This document shows, piece by piece, positions 21,000 through 32,369 of a stretch of DNA of 64,000 nt. Source of the DNA: Buxus sempervirens (taxonomy: Eukaryota; Streptophyta; Magnoliopsida; Buxales; Buxaceae); assembly GCA_947561395.2 (NCBI GenBank), contig OX387186.1, positions 43,357,220-43,421,219 of the forward strand. Reading direction: 5' to 3'. A program made the translations under genes and the position numbers. Below the pieces are notes generated by a model that made no database searches, was not told where the DNA came from, and saw nothing but the letters and a program-made list of their open reading frames with translations. Within the stretch, counting starts at the first letter, position 1. Every line of letters begins with the position of its first letter.

Positions 21000-21382
21000 G
21001 TTAATATTAACTTGAATCCTCTACCCATTTCCGTAGACATTTTCTTGCCAATTTTTTGCAGGAGCGCATGCATGCATGCACACACACAAACATGTAGTAT
21101 TGAACTACCATCGGATTTAGATAGAAGTCTCTGCAATGAATAACATGGAGTATGCTACAAGCAAATTTATTTTAAGTAAACACTTGCGAAGAAACCTGCT
21201 CATATACCGACATTTGTGAAAGCCGAGATGAGTCCATTTTAGCATGTTTCTCAAGTCATGAAGAACATAAAATGTGATGAAGGCCACCTTAAATTCTTTC
21301 AAATGCATGAGTAATTTTATTCTCCATATCTGCATTATCTCTGCCATCATTTCCCCTCTGCTCATATATTTCACAAATGCAG

Positions 21383-21484
21383 GAAACTTTTGTTGCGATG
21401 ATCGCTGATGCTGGGTTTCAGAAGGTTGAATATGAAAATCTCGTGGGCGGAGTCGTTGCAATCCACTCTGGCTTGAAATTCTAG
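21383..21484 (+). CDS. COQ5: COQ5, last exon
   Basis: After an acceptor (AAATGCAG, AG at 21381-21382) the frame continues in phase: [20 protein letters not shown], then [13 protein letters not shown] and TAG. This is the conserved C terminus of COQ5. The two exons join in frame over a 383-bp GT-AG intron. An intact 3' end argues for a real gene or recent pseudogene; the missing upstream exons leave this open. Confidence 0.87.
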   Translation, partial: ETFVAMIADAGFQKVEYENLVGGVVAIHSGLKF

Positions 21485-22123
21485 AGATGCATTCCATTCA
21501 ACAAAAGGAAGAAAAGAGGAAGGAAATTATAGAGATGTATCTGTCAACCCATCTCCAGAACTACAAGGGATCATCGTTGCACCTCTGTATGAATTCCAAA
21601 GGTGATTGCTTGTCTCTCTAGAATTCAGAGCATGAACATTTCAATTGGTTAGAGCTTTCACTGGGCTCCATTTTTGCTACTTATTCTTTTGTTTGTTTTG
21701 TTTAATCCATGGTTTCAGTTTCAGTAAACGCAGAGACAAAAGCAAATTTCAGTTATTATTCTTCTTTTTCTCGGCCCTCTAAATTTAACACCTTGTTTAA
21801 TATATCAGAAGCTTGCAAAAATATATATGAAAGTTCCAGATAGAATACAAAGTCATCCCCATTTATTGCCATTTTATACTTTGATCGGTATTATAATAAA
21901 GGATTATGTCACATTTGAGTACATTTTTTTTTTTAATATCTGCAAGCATATTTGTGAAAAACAAGCACCTGATTGGTAATGATTTTGAGTCCAAACGAGG
22001 AGTCAGATGCTGATGTATCCTTGTTAAATGCCTGCAAAATTTGAGTACTATGTATGAAGGAGATGATTTTTAAGAACCCTTGAACTTTTATTATCTTGAA
22101 ACACACTTTTGGGCCAAATGGGT
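21485..22123. other. COQ5 3' flank, no further gene seen
   Basis: AT-rich sequence that probably includes the 3' untranslated region. I see no motif beyond possible polyadenylation signals such as AATAAA-like strings. It ends at the GACTTCAAG target duplication of the large MULE. Confidence 0.5.
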
Positions 22124-22132
22124 GACTTCAAG

Positions 22133-22556
22133 CAGACCGCATCTAGTGGATCCTTTATCTGGATCCGTTGTGTAGGTACCCCCGCCAATGTGCGACGCAT
22201 GGAGAGAATGGGTTAGCGTTACGCCCACAGCCAAACGCCCTATTCTCCCAAATCGAAACAACAAATCCCCAAACATTTTGGCGCTCGCTTCTGTCTTCGT
22301 CTTCCCCATTTTAGTGCTCTATTCTCCCCAATCGACGAAATAGGTTTCCACATTTTGGCGCTCGCTTCTGTCTTCGTCTTCCCCATTTTGGCGCCCACAG
22401 CAAATTGTCTTCTCCATCGCTCTCCCAATCTCCTGCAAATCATCTTCCCCATTTTGGCGCCCACAGCGAAGTCATCTTCCCCACAGCGAAATCATCACAG
22501 TGAAGTCATGCTCCCCATTTGGGATCCAGCTCTTCGCCAAATCACCACATCGAAGT
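22133..22556 (+). repeat. Left terminal inverted repeat of the Pack-MULE
   Basis: It matches the complement of about 32370-32810 with moderate divergence. It contains repeated modules TTCCCCATTTTGGCG(C)CCACAGC, separated by AAATCATC/AAGTCATC words; the left copy has an extra duplicated block (GCGCTCGCTTCTGTC twice). Such modules are probable transposase-binding sites. Short open frames here are by-products. Confidence 0.8.
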
Positions 22557-24981
22557 CATCTTCCCCAACTCACCACAACGAAATCATCGTCGGAGTTTAT
22601 CAGTTATACTGTCTGCTATTAAATCTTGCTCTTCTCCTAGTCGCAAATCTTGGCAAGGTATTTCTTCGTTTCATTATTTATTTATTTTTTTTTTTGGCTG
22701 TAAGTGACTGTGGTGGAATCGGGGTTATTGGTGTTCGATGATATGTTGTCCAGGGTATTAAACATTTCTCCAGCATAGAAACACTGTTATGAAGGGTTCT
22801 GAGTAACGGATATGGGGAGTGATTTAGAACATGAGGCAAGCATAAATCAGTCATTGGCTCATTTTACCCTTTTTAAGCAGTTGTTGTTTTTTTTTCTTTT
22901 TATGTTCCTTCTTTATATTTTCATTTAAGCTTCTTGGAAGTAGGTTCTGTTGGATTTTCTTCTGTTAAATGCATTTCAGTGTTTTCTGTTTTTTTCACTT
23001 TAATTACTATGAATGTGGAGAAGATTATAATCCATCAATCCTTAAAATTTAGGACTCATATTATGGTTTTGAATACTTGGGTTTCTATTCATACAAGCAA
23101 TTTTAAGTTTGGGGTGGGTTGGATTTATTGTTGCTACTATTTTTTGGACAAGTCTATTTATAGAGTAATAGCAAGATTTTTAAATGAAGAGCTTATTATT
23201 CGGTCACAGAATCTGATCTACCATTTTTGATGGTTGCTTATGTCATTCCGGTGGCACAAGTAGCAAAAATAATGACAATGATAAAGGAGCAAAAATAGTA
23301 ATGGTATGTCTCTTCCTTCAATGTTGCATGGATCTGATCGACAATGAAGTTGATCATGTTATCTACTTTATGGTTTGTCAAAAACTCAAACATTGAGACT
23401 CATGCAGTCTATTGGCCTTCTTGGTTACATGATTGACTAGAATGCCTTTTGTTGGAGTTACAGCACTTATTATTAGGTTGTAAAGGACCAATGTCTGTCA
23501 TCCATTCAGTGATGTTGCATTTTGCTGCATGTATTACCATGTTTCCCCAGCAGCAGGTGCTCATTTAGTCACTGTGGACACTGATCTAGATAAGGCTTTG
23601 GTTCACTATCTTCATAGTTTGGGTCCAAGTTGAAAATATTTTGCTTTTTCCAGGTTTTCATGAACACAAAGTGCTATGGTTCATTATTTTCACTTTAAAC
23701 CTGCCATGCCCGTTTTTTTTTTTTACCTGATTTTTTGGAACATTGCTCTCAATATAACTGATGGCAATCACGTAGGATTTATTTAAGGAGCTTCTGGTAC
23801 TTCGAGTTGGTATGCCTTTGTCCTTGAATCCTGTTTCCTTGACTCAGTAATAGGATCCCTATTGTTACTGTTATCCACAATAGACAACAGTTTCTTCCTG
23901 GATTGTAAATCAGAAGAATAGTCAAACAAGATGTCACCTTTTGAAATGTCTCTGGAGTATCAACTTTGGATGACTTTCTTGTTGAAGCTCCCCTTATTCT
24001 TTTGCTTTCTCACTGGCATAAAATGGGAAAAGAGAAATTTATATCAACAGTTTAGTACCTAGCATGGAGATGGATACAATGTGACACCGTTAGTGAGTAT
24101 GAAATCCAGCAGAACTGCACGATACAACCTTTGAAGAATTAATTTAATAAGGGTTTTTAATTTAGGTCTGTAAACCTTGTGCTTCAAATGTTGATTTATT
24201 CTGTTGAATGTTTGCTTGGTTTCATTTGTCTTGTATTGCATTAATAAATTGTTAGATTTGATCAATAATGCCATGAGTTTCATTAAAATGAAAAAAAATA
24301 ATTTTTAGTTTCTTGTCAAAACACTTGTATGAATTTACTAGTTTTGGGAATTATTGCAAATTGCTTATAAATTGTTAAACCATTTTTCTTAGTGGAAAGA
24401 GTAGACCAGGGTATTTAGTTCATTGTATTGGAGGTTGGTGCCTAATATCTTAATAACTTAATTGAACATTGTGATCCAAATTTCTGTTTAGATTGGTTTA
24501 AAATTTAATTGATTAATTTAATGGTTTAAATACATGATTAATTGGATCATTAGATGGTAACAGGTCCCTTGACCCGAAGAAAACGAATATGTTTATACTT
24601 TTTTGTTTTATTCTCAAAAGAGAAAAAAAAAAAAAACAATTGCATCGTATGTCGGCAACTTGGTTCGGCTAAAACCAAGAAGGGAACATTTCCAAATCTG
24701 AATAGTTTGGTTTTGGTTTTTTGGTTTTAGAATTTGTAATCGAATGAACTTAGGTTCGTTGTTTTGGTTAAACTGAACCAAACTCAGCTTAAAACATGCT
24801 AATCTATCTATCTAAACCATTAATAAAGCAAAGAGGGGGAATACTCCCTTCAGATTCTTGCCTCCTTTTCTTATTTCATAGTATGGCTCATAAGCTTGAT
24901 TTTAGTGAATTTTTGTTTGATTGTTGATTAATTCCTTGCATGCTTTGATTTGATTTTTTTTTTTTTGGACTTTAGGTATAT
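22557..24981. other. Pack-MULE interior, left: no recognisable gene
   Basis: Mostly AT-rich, with exon-like islands that have splice-like edges but no family I know. One is at about 23227-23303, ending AATG/GTATGT. Another at about 23776-23809 reads DLFKELLVLRV between TAG and GTATGCC. A GGTTTTGGTTTTTTGG-rich stretch lies near 24715. These could be further captured fragments or introns. Confidence 0.4.
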
Positions 24982-25495
24982 ATGTCTTCATCAAGTGCCA
25001 ATTGGGAAAGTGAGGGTTTATATACCAATGGCAAATGCCGATGTGGACGGAATTGTATTATAAGAGTTTCGGAGACAACTAATCATCTGAATAGGCTATT
25101 TTATACATGTGCAAGGAAGGCCGTGGTCGGTATCACACTTTTTATGTTGATTGAAATTTTAATACTTTATTTATACATGCTAATAAATTGTTTAATTGCA
25201 GCCGTTAGCTTCATTACCAGCGTGCGATTTTTTTCAATGGTATCGTCCTATTGCATCCACAGCTGATAGTGGTTCAATTGACAATAGGCCAACATCAAGG
25301 AGGGCATTCGACAGTGGTGGGGGTCATGAAGATACTGCAGTATCAATTCATGAAATTAGTTCATGATTGATCGGGATTGATGAGAATGTGCACGAGCTTC
25401 AGTCCTTACAAGCCCAGCAGATCAACGAGTTAAAAGTATTTGTTAGAGTATTTGTTGTTGTAATTGTATTGTTTGTTATTTTTAAAGTTATGTAG
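24982..25495 (+). pseudogene. GRF-type zinc-finger protein gene with C-terminal membrane segment (two exons)
   Basis: Exon 1 (24982-25125) encodes a Ser-rich start and the GRF finger (GKCRCGRNCIIRVSETT, NRLFYTCARKAV). After a short intron (25126-25201, ending TTTAATTGCAG), exon 2 completes the finger with PACDFFQWYRP. It continues through an acidic/Ser stretch to a coiled segment (HELQSLQAQQINELKVF) and a hydrophobic helix (VFVVVIVLFVIF). The CxC...C...C pattern with FxW is that of zf-GRF. This small GRF plus membrane-helix layout is common in plant TE-associated genes. TGA at 25364-25366 interrupts exon 2, and the donor (GTG/GTCGGT) is weak, so this copy is probably a pseudogene. Confidence 0.7.
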
Positions 25496-25796
25496 TTTTA
25501 AATTGTATATTAACTACTATTTCAGGTTATAATTTTAATCAAGAGGGTTTGAGCTATAATTTATATTTTCTTGAGCTGGTTATTGGCTGTGGAAATCCCT
25601 TTTAGATTATGCTTTGTTTTCTAATTTATTTGATCTCTTTCTATTAGGCTTCCAAACTATTTAATGCGGAGTTCTTGTTATATTCTTGATAGGTATTTGG
25701 AAATTTGAATGCAAACGGCATGCTATACCTTAGTACATGCATGCGGATAGTAGTTTAACAGATGTATGACCAAGGCTACATTTTGTGGATTATCAG

Positions 25797-25952
25797 GTGA
25801 GTCGTTGGTTACAGGAATACAAGGGGCTTACGTTTACAACGTTTAGAGGAGCTGGGCATATGGTACCCGTCTTCAAACCAAGCGACTCCTTGGCATTGTT
25901 CGCTACCTTTCTTTCAGGACAATCTCCACCTTTGGAACGATATAGATATTGA
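25797..25952 (+). pseudogene. Serine carboxypeptidase-like last exon (captured)
   Basis: After a TATCAG acceptor the frame reads VSRWLQEYKGLTFTTFRGAG, then HMVPVFKPSDSLALFATFLS, GQSPPLERYRY and TGA. RGAGHMVP contains the catalytic His of plant serine carboxypeptidases (S10), and LFxxFLxGQxPP is their usual C terminus. Only this exon is present; the Ser and Asp exons are not found. It lies inside the Pack-MULE on the opposite strand from the transposase, which suggests capture. The fragment itself is uninterrupted. Confidence 0.8.
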
Positions 25953-26493
25953 CTATTGATTAATCAATATAAAATTCCAATCTTCTGAACATTTTTGTTC
26001 TGAACTACCAGATTTGAGTGTGTATGTTAAGTCGTAGGACAGTATAGAGAAGACAATGTGGCCTATATATATGTTGTCTACTGTATGCCTTAGATATGTA
26101 ATAATGCTCTGTGCCTTTTCTCTTTAATTCTTGCAAAGGAGAGAAATTACGTTCATTGTAGTTAGTGAAACATTTGTGCTTTCTTCAAAAACCTGAACTC
26201 ATGAGCCCTATGGTATTCATGCATATTACTTCAAAGTCGACCATCCATTTTAGCATAAATTAATTAAAACTAGTTCAATGAAATTCTTAGTATATTTTCA
26301 CACCATAATCATAAAATGAGTAGTAAAAACCCTCTTCTCCCTCTTAAGCCTGTTCTCAAGCTAAGACATGGTCAGTGTTTGCGATGAGCTAAACTTATAT
26401 CAGCCCATTAACACATACATCAGTTCCCAAAAAGAAATGCACATTAACCAATTGCTTAATCTCCTCAAGACCATACTCCATTGTTGTTTCTCC

Positions 26494-26710
26494 TCACAAA
26501 CCACTTGGCTTCTCAGAACTCCAGCCATTAACACCATTACCACCAGTGCCAAACAAGAATTTCTGGTCCTCAACAACCCCAGTACAGAAATAGCTCTCAA
26601 AATCAATCTGTGTATTATGAGCACCAGCACCACTGTTGCCACCACAATTTTCATATTCTCTTTTCCATAGCTGATTTGGTTGCACCTCCCATCAGAAGAA
26701 CTGCAACTTG
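26494..26710 (-). pseudogene. Unidentified protein-like fragment (captured?)
   Basis: The minus strand is open for over 60 codons: QLWKREYENCGGNSGAGAHN, then TQIDFESYFCTGVVEDQKFL and FGTGGNGVNGW. Upstream, the stretch VVNNSCLAARKQVAVLLMGG follows an ATCTTGTGCAG acceptor-like site near 26745. Composition and splice-like edges look like host coding sequence, but I cannot assign a family. Confidence 0.4.
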
Positions 26711-27572
26711 CTTCCTGGCAGCTAAGCAGCTATTATTGACCACCTGCACAAGATGGAATAAGTCTTGTAAGAAGAAACATGTGGGTTCTCTTCAAGAACT
26801 GTAAGTGGAAATAATATCAATGTTAAATGTTATGGCACCATGCTTACCTTAAACTAAATTCTGATTGGATGCACTACAAGTTATATGGCACCATAACTTA
26901 AATGATATGGCACCATGTCATATAAACATTGTGACCAGGTTGGTCACTTAAACCCATCAGTAACATGGTTGTGAATATGAATGCTTTTCAGTCAATGAAC
27001 TGCAAATTCAAAAACAGAATGGTATTAACATAGATGATTGAATACACCAAAAGAAGAGCAGAAGTTCAAAAAGTACCAAGAAAATGATATTTCTATATCC
27101 TTTGTCCAAACCATAATCACTGATGATAGACTTAAAATAACTATGAAAGAAGAGGACATTTCTTTATTTTCTGTCTAAACCTGGCTTACAAAAATAATTA
27201 AAGTTCTAATGAATTCTTCATAAAGTGCTTATGAAAACAAATTCTTAATAATTCTCAATATATTATAGACCAATAAGTGTAAACATAAAAAACTCACTGC
27301 ACTGTATTTTTGTACAATTCTTTAGCAAGATCCTTCTCATTAACCTGCATTTTTTAATAATTCAAATCATTTCCAGAATGCCATATGGTGCAATACGAGT
27401 TTGAGTAAAAACAGGAACATAACACAAAATATATACAAGCACACATATGTATTTATCTGTGTGTTTGTGAGAGAGAGTCAAAATGGCAATTCCAAATGAG
27501 CCATTCCAACCCAATAAAAAATTTTAATTCAGAACAACACAAACAATTAAAAACCAAAGCATATGAGACTAC

Positions 27573-27735
27573 CTCAAGAAGCCGAAAAACCACTACATGA
27601 GGCCTACGACTGAAATAATTCACAACTTCTTGTGGATCATAGTACTTCGGAATGTTTTGGACAGGTGATAAAAATAACTAGCATATGCCTCCAAAGCTTT
27701 GAGATCAGCCATAAACAACTCCATGCCTGATTGTT
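27573..27735 (-). pseudogene. Captured exon, possibly ABC1/UbiB-type kinase
   Basis: Between a TTTTTTGGGCAG acceptor and a GAG/GTAGTC donor the minus strand reads SGMELFMADLKALEAYASYF. After a frameshift it continues YYDPQEVVNYFSRRPHVVVF and RLLE. The pattern Y-x-P-x-x-V-x-x-YF-x-x-RP-x-x-V-x-x-R-x-LE resembles the segment before the kinase core of plastid ABC1K (AarF/UbiB) proteins, recalled and not searched. The frameshift marks it as non-functional. Confidence 0.4.
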
Positions 27736-28751
27736 CTGCCCAAAAAAATTAATATTCCAATGTCAATAGAAACTATAGAATGCAATTTTTGTGTGTGTGT
27801 GTGTGTGTGTCTCTCTCTATAGAATGCAATTCCAAACAGCAAGACAAAAATCTAAATGTTGCCATTTACATGTCGAAATCTGCTAGTAAAATTTTCATAC
27901 ATTAAATATACTTCAGTAACCTGAGACAATTTTCACTATTAATATACACTTCATCCAAAAGGTGAAGTGGTAGGATCTATTCTTCCTTATCAAAAAGGGA
28001 GAGAGAAACATTTATAAAAGAGAGGAAAAAAAAACAGTGCAAGATAACACCGAACAGGATTCAGAAACAGAAACATCCACAATTAATATATAAAGCAAAA
28101 AAGTGGTAAGTGGTAGTCAACCAAAAAACAAAAAAAAAAAAAAAAGGTACCAAAGGCTCCTCTTAGGCCAGTTCAACTGCTTCTAAATAAGAAAAGCATG
28201 GAACCTAAGACAATAAGGCATTAATTTGAGTTGAGAGGTCTGCTATCCCTTTGATCCACTGGCACTGCCTCATTCTCCAGACCTCCACTGACCAGCTGAA
28301 TTGTTCTTGAGCATTTTGTGATGGTAGAATAATCTCCTTGAAAATATTACATTAAAGAGAAATGGTTTCTCACCTTCCCTTAACCCTTGGAAAAAAGAGG
28401 TTAAACTTGGAAATAATATCAATGTTAAATTCTGCAGTTCTTAAATAATATCGACGATGCTCAAGGGACAAACTTTGGAACTGGAAATACGCAAAAGAAA
28501 AATGAACAATCATACACAGAGGAATGGTACTACAATATATCCATACTTTTACAATGTAAACATGTAATTCTATGAATTCATATAAAAATTATTATATGCA
28601 CAACACATTTATGAGAATGATAGTAACTAAATCCCTACATACAATAAAAACTTCTCTGAATCATTTCAGGCTTACAAATCAAGTCTTCAACTATCTACCA
28701 ACGTATGAGTTAATATGAAACTTATAAAATTTCAGAGCATTCGCTACTGAC

Positions 28752-28822
28752 CTCTTCGTAAAGAACTTGAATATGCACTCAACATCTCGATCAAAATACT
28801 TGAAACATGAGAAGTATTTTAA
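28752..28822 (-). pseudogene. RIO2 kinase exon fragment (captured)
   Basis: The minus strand encodes YFDRDVECIFKFFTKR followed by a good donor (AG/GTCAGT, boundary at 28752). YFDRDVxCIxxFFxKR is the conserved end of the kinase domain of RIO2, the atypical kinase for 40S ribosome maturation. Only this short exon is visible. It is on the same strand as the transposase remnant and lies inside the Pack-MULE. Confidence 0.65.
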
Positions 28823-29227
28823 CAAGGAATTTAATATATGAGATGTAATATAACAAATTAATGGCACAACTTGTAGTGCATCCAATGTGAAAGTATGGAT
28901 ATTGTTTAACATTGACATTGATATTGATATTTAACATTGATATTATTTCTGATTTAGTTTAACATTGACACTGATATTTATATGGCACCATGCTTACCTT
29001 AAACTAAATTCTGATTTCAGCAAAAGATATCTACTCTAAAAAGACCAGTAATTTTTCACTAAGCCATAAACAGATTCTGGAGATGATCAAGAGCTCAGCA
29101 AGGTACTGCTTTAGAGCTAATAACATGAGTGTAATCCTTTACTACCATTATCCACAACACAATATGGTTAAGAGTTTGAAGACAATTGTAAAAAACCTGA
29201 TTTAGAAAAATAACATGAGTGTAATGC

Positions 29228-31209
29228 TTAGGCTTCCCTGTCTCCTCCATGTGCCTTTGAATTTTTATCTTGATCAGGACACTGTGAACTAGGCCTAGCA
29301 GAAGATGGGCGATAGTGATCCGACATCCCTGCTTCTTGAAGCATCTACACCATGCTAGGTGAACCTCTGTGCTAGTATGATCCCATGCCTATATTGGTAC
29401 CATATAAAAGGGAATGAAAATGGTGTAGTGGGATCTGTGTATGAAAAAAAAACCGAAGGTTAGTAGTAAGCAATAATACATTGGAGAAGGGTGCAAGAAT
29501 TACCCAAAACAAGTCATTGAATCACTAGACATACCATTGGACTGTTATGATAAGGAAACATGGGGTACGCTTCAGTTGATGGAAGAATGCCTGGCATTAA
29601 AAATTGAGTAGGTGGCACCATGTGCTGATCCCCATGAACCTCAATGTTTTGTGGGACCTGTGAAGTAAAAAGCCCAAAACATTCAATTAGCATTAAACTA
29701 TATCTAAGAGGGTTAATGAATTACTGAAAATGAAACATCAACCAAAATACTGCACCATTTGTCTGGATGGATCAGGAAATGTAGCACACGGTTCATTTGA
29801 CGAAGACAGCATAGATCTTGGTTGAGGAATCACAGGTGCTTGAGTACAACTTTATGGCACCATGTGCTTATCACCACTACTTTCATTATCTTTTTTTTGC
29901 CTTTTCTTTCGGATTGCTTGAGTCAAGTCATCGGCGGTTCTACGAACACTCATACCCACACGCTTGGATCTTTCCTTAACCTCGACTCCTTTTGCATTTT
30001 CTATTCGTTTTTGAGACATGGCTACATCTTCATTGATATTAATTGTATCAAACTGCTGCCCCCCCCCCCCCCCCCCCCCCCCCCAAATCTCCTGAGAGTC
30101 GTATGCTTGCTCATTTGCACAACTACCAACCTCCTCCACCACATCAATATTTGCCACATCATTAGTATGCTCATCAAAGAGGGGTCCTCCTTCATCATCA
30201 AACATCTTCTCCTTTTCACATGGTTCAATGTGCTCACTCTCATTATTACTTCCAATAGACTTTGGAAGCTCTTGAAAAATAGTTTCTTTGACAATCTTCT
30301 CCACTTCCTTAATTGTCTTTTCTGCTACTTGCATAACATAATCAGTTGCTTTTTGGCATGCAGCTGATTTAGATGCAAGTTGAATCAAAGATGAACATAC
30401 CAGGGAGTATCGCTTAGATATTTTACCAATCTCATTACATGCGCCTGAAGCATGTAGGGATGTGATCGAAACTAACAACATCACTAAAGTAACGATAATC
30501 CATGACCATCTGCCCAAAAAATGTTCGTGATCATATCATCCTCATCCATGTCAATGGCTTGAAAAAATGCCCTATCTTGGCAAAGTTTCTCCTGAAAATA
30601 AGATGCAAGTGCACCACTGTCTCCTTTTTGCATTCGTATCTTATTTTTTGTACGCAATTAATTACTATAATCTTCACGTACAAATCCTACATTTTCAATC
30701 CCACCAGCTTGTGTGCTCAAAAGTTCCATACCAGCTCTTGGAGTTAATCCATCACGCTTAACAATATCAACATGCGCTGTTATAGCAGGTGTAATTCTTC
30801 TTTGTGACCTTAACCAATGACTCATGCTTGTAGGAAGCATGTCATGGTTATGACTCAACTCCAAATCACTTATAAAGTACTTCCCATATTCATTCAATCG
30901 AACTTTAATAAAAGCCTTGCATCTACACCTTGTTTGTGATGCCGGCCTACTCCGAATTTCAGAAACCTTATTCCTAATCCCTTTTTTTGAACAAAAAAAT
31001 TTTTTCCAAATTATGCCGCCACCAACATTATGCTTCTCATTACCTTTGCGTACATTAAAACTAGCAATCTTAGCATATTCATTGTAAAATTCATACACCG
31101 AAATCAATGAATCAAATTTCATCCCCACTTTCAAAATAAACACCTCCTCAACATTAGGAACAACTCTAACCTCACCACCCACCTCATCGGCATTGTTTTC
31201 AGTTGCCAT
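29228..31209 (-). pseudogene. FAR1/FHY3-type MULE transposase with the catalytic core deleted
   Basis: The ATG at 31209 starts an acidic leader and a FAR1 DNA-binding domain (KFDSLISVYEFYNEYAKIAS, RCRCKAFIKV, LELSHNHDM). A TAA at 30658-30660 interrupts it. The following frame has LRTK, MQKGDSGALASYFQEKLCQD and DEDDMITNIFWAD; after a one-base slip, DYRYFSDVVSFD holds the first catalytic Asp. There the sequence jumps to the C-terminal tail (GACNEIGKISKRYSLVCSSL), so nearly all of the MULE catalytic domain and the SWIM finger are missing. Tail exons follow (about 29760-29835, 29537-29660, 29228-29440) and end with a Ser/Pro-rich C terminus at TAA (29228-29230). Confidence 0.82.
30059..30084. repeat. 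Poly(C) tract (26 bp)
   Basis: Twenty-six consecutive C on the plus strand encode eight Gly residues in the transposase tail (EIWGGGGG...). The minus strand is a G-run able to form quadruplex-like structures. Confidence 0.95.
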
Positions 31210-32369
31210 ATTCTAAACCTATAAATATAAACAACAAGAATAAAGAAAAGGCATTATTAGTCAAAACAACAATTGATGTGGAAGAGAAATGAACAGTAAT
31301 CAAAATTTTCAAAGGTTTATATAGATTGTTGTGACAACAACCAGGCATGGTTAGGACGACCTTTTGCTGCCAATGATCAATTTTCCTGGGTTTGGTCTCT
31401 AATTCGATCTCTCTGCTAATGTAAGTGCTTGTTCTAAATAGACCTATCCTAAGTTTTCTTAATGATATTATCAACCATTAGAATGAGAAAAAATGAACAA
31501 AAATGAAACATTATATAGAATTTTAATCTCTTTAGAGTTTAATGTATTCTAAGGATTAGTGAAGCACATGTAGGTGATGCGTGATTCATTCAATTCGATA
31601 GCATGGAAGTAATGGATTTTGAGGATTAATGAAGCAAATACAGGTGATGCGTGATTTATTCTATTCAATTCCGGGCATGGAAGAAGTGGGTGGTGGTATA
31701 CCTAAACCCCTCAAGTATGGTGTAAAACACCTACAGCCATAGATACTAGCACCCACTGTGGGTTCTCTATTCCTTCTATCTAGAGCCACAGAAGACTGTT
31801 TACATACCGAAATACCCATTTTGGGTTGAATGAAGGAATAAAATCGAAAAAATCATCCAAACGATGTCAATCAAAATTTCATTATCAATGAGGATGAGAA
31901 TGCAAGCAATTCAGAGCTAAAAATCAACCCTAGAAAATGAAGAAGACAGACGAAAATAAAAACAAAGATGTGTAACAAAGAAAAAGCCCTATCGGTTAAC
32001 AAGAAAATGAAAATTGAATGAAGGAAGGAAGAAAATCGGAAAAAAAAAATCATCCAATCTAACAGCAGTAGCAATCAACATTTCATTAGCAACGAGGATG
32101 ATAACGAAATTAACCCTTAAAAAAGATTACAAATGAATCGAAACAAAAACAAAAATATGTAAAACAGAAAAGCTCTCAAGATCACCTTGCGCAACGATGT
32201 TAATATAGTTCAAACTTCCTACACCAGCAATCAAACTTCCAAGTCCGCAAATCGAATGGAAGGAACCAAGAAAAAGAAATCAGAAACCCTATCACTCGCT
32301 TAACTTCTCCCTTCAACCTCGAACTCGACTTTTCCAGTTCGTATCAACACAAAAGATATCCGAAATCCA
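31210..32369. other. Upstream region of the transposase remnant
   Basis: AT-rich DNA between the FAR1-type start codon and the right terminal repeat. Two similar blocks (around 31850-31900 and 32080-32110: ATTTCATTA(T/G)CAA(T/C)GAGGATGA) show local duplication. It presumably contains the transposase promoter and leader. No gene seen. Confidence 0.45.

Larger units (their letters stand above)
26806..29015. repeat. Broken direct repeat within the Pack-MULE
   Basis: A block at 26806-26866 (TGGAAATAATATCAATG... then TATGGCACCATGCTTACC...) reappears as two separated halves, the first at 28408-28430 and the second at 28981-29015. This is the trace of a duplication followed by insertion or rearrangement among captured pieces. 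Confidence 0.7.
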
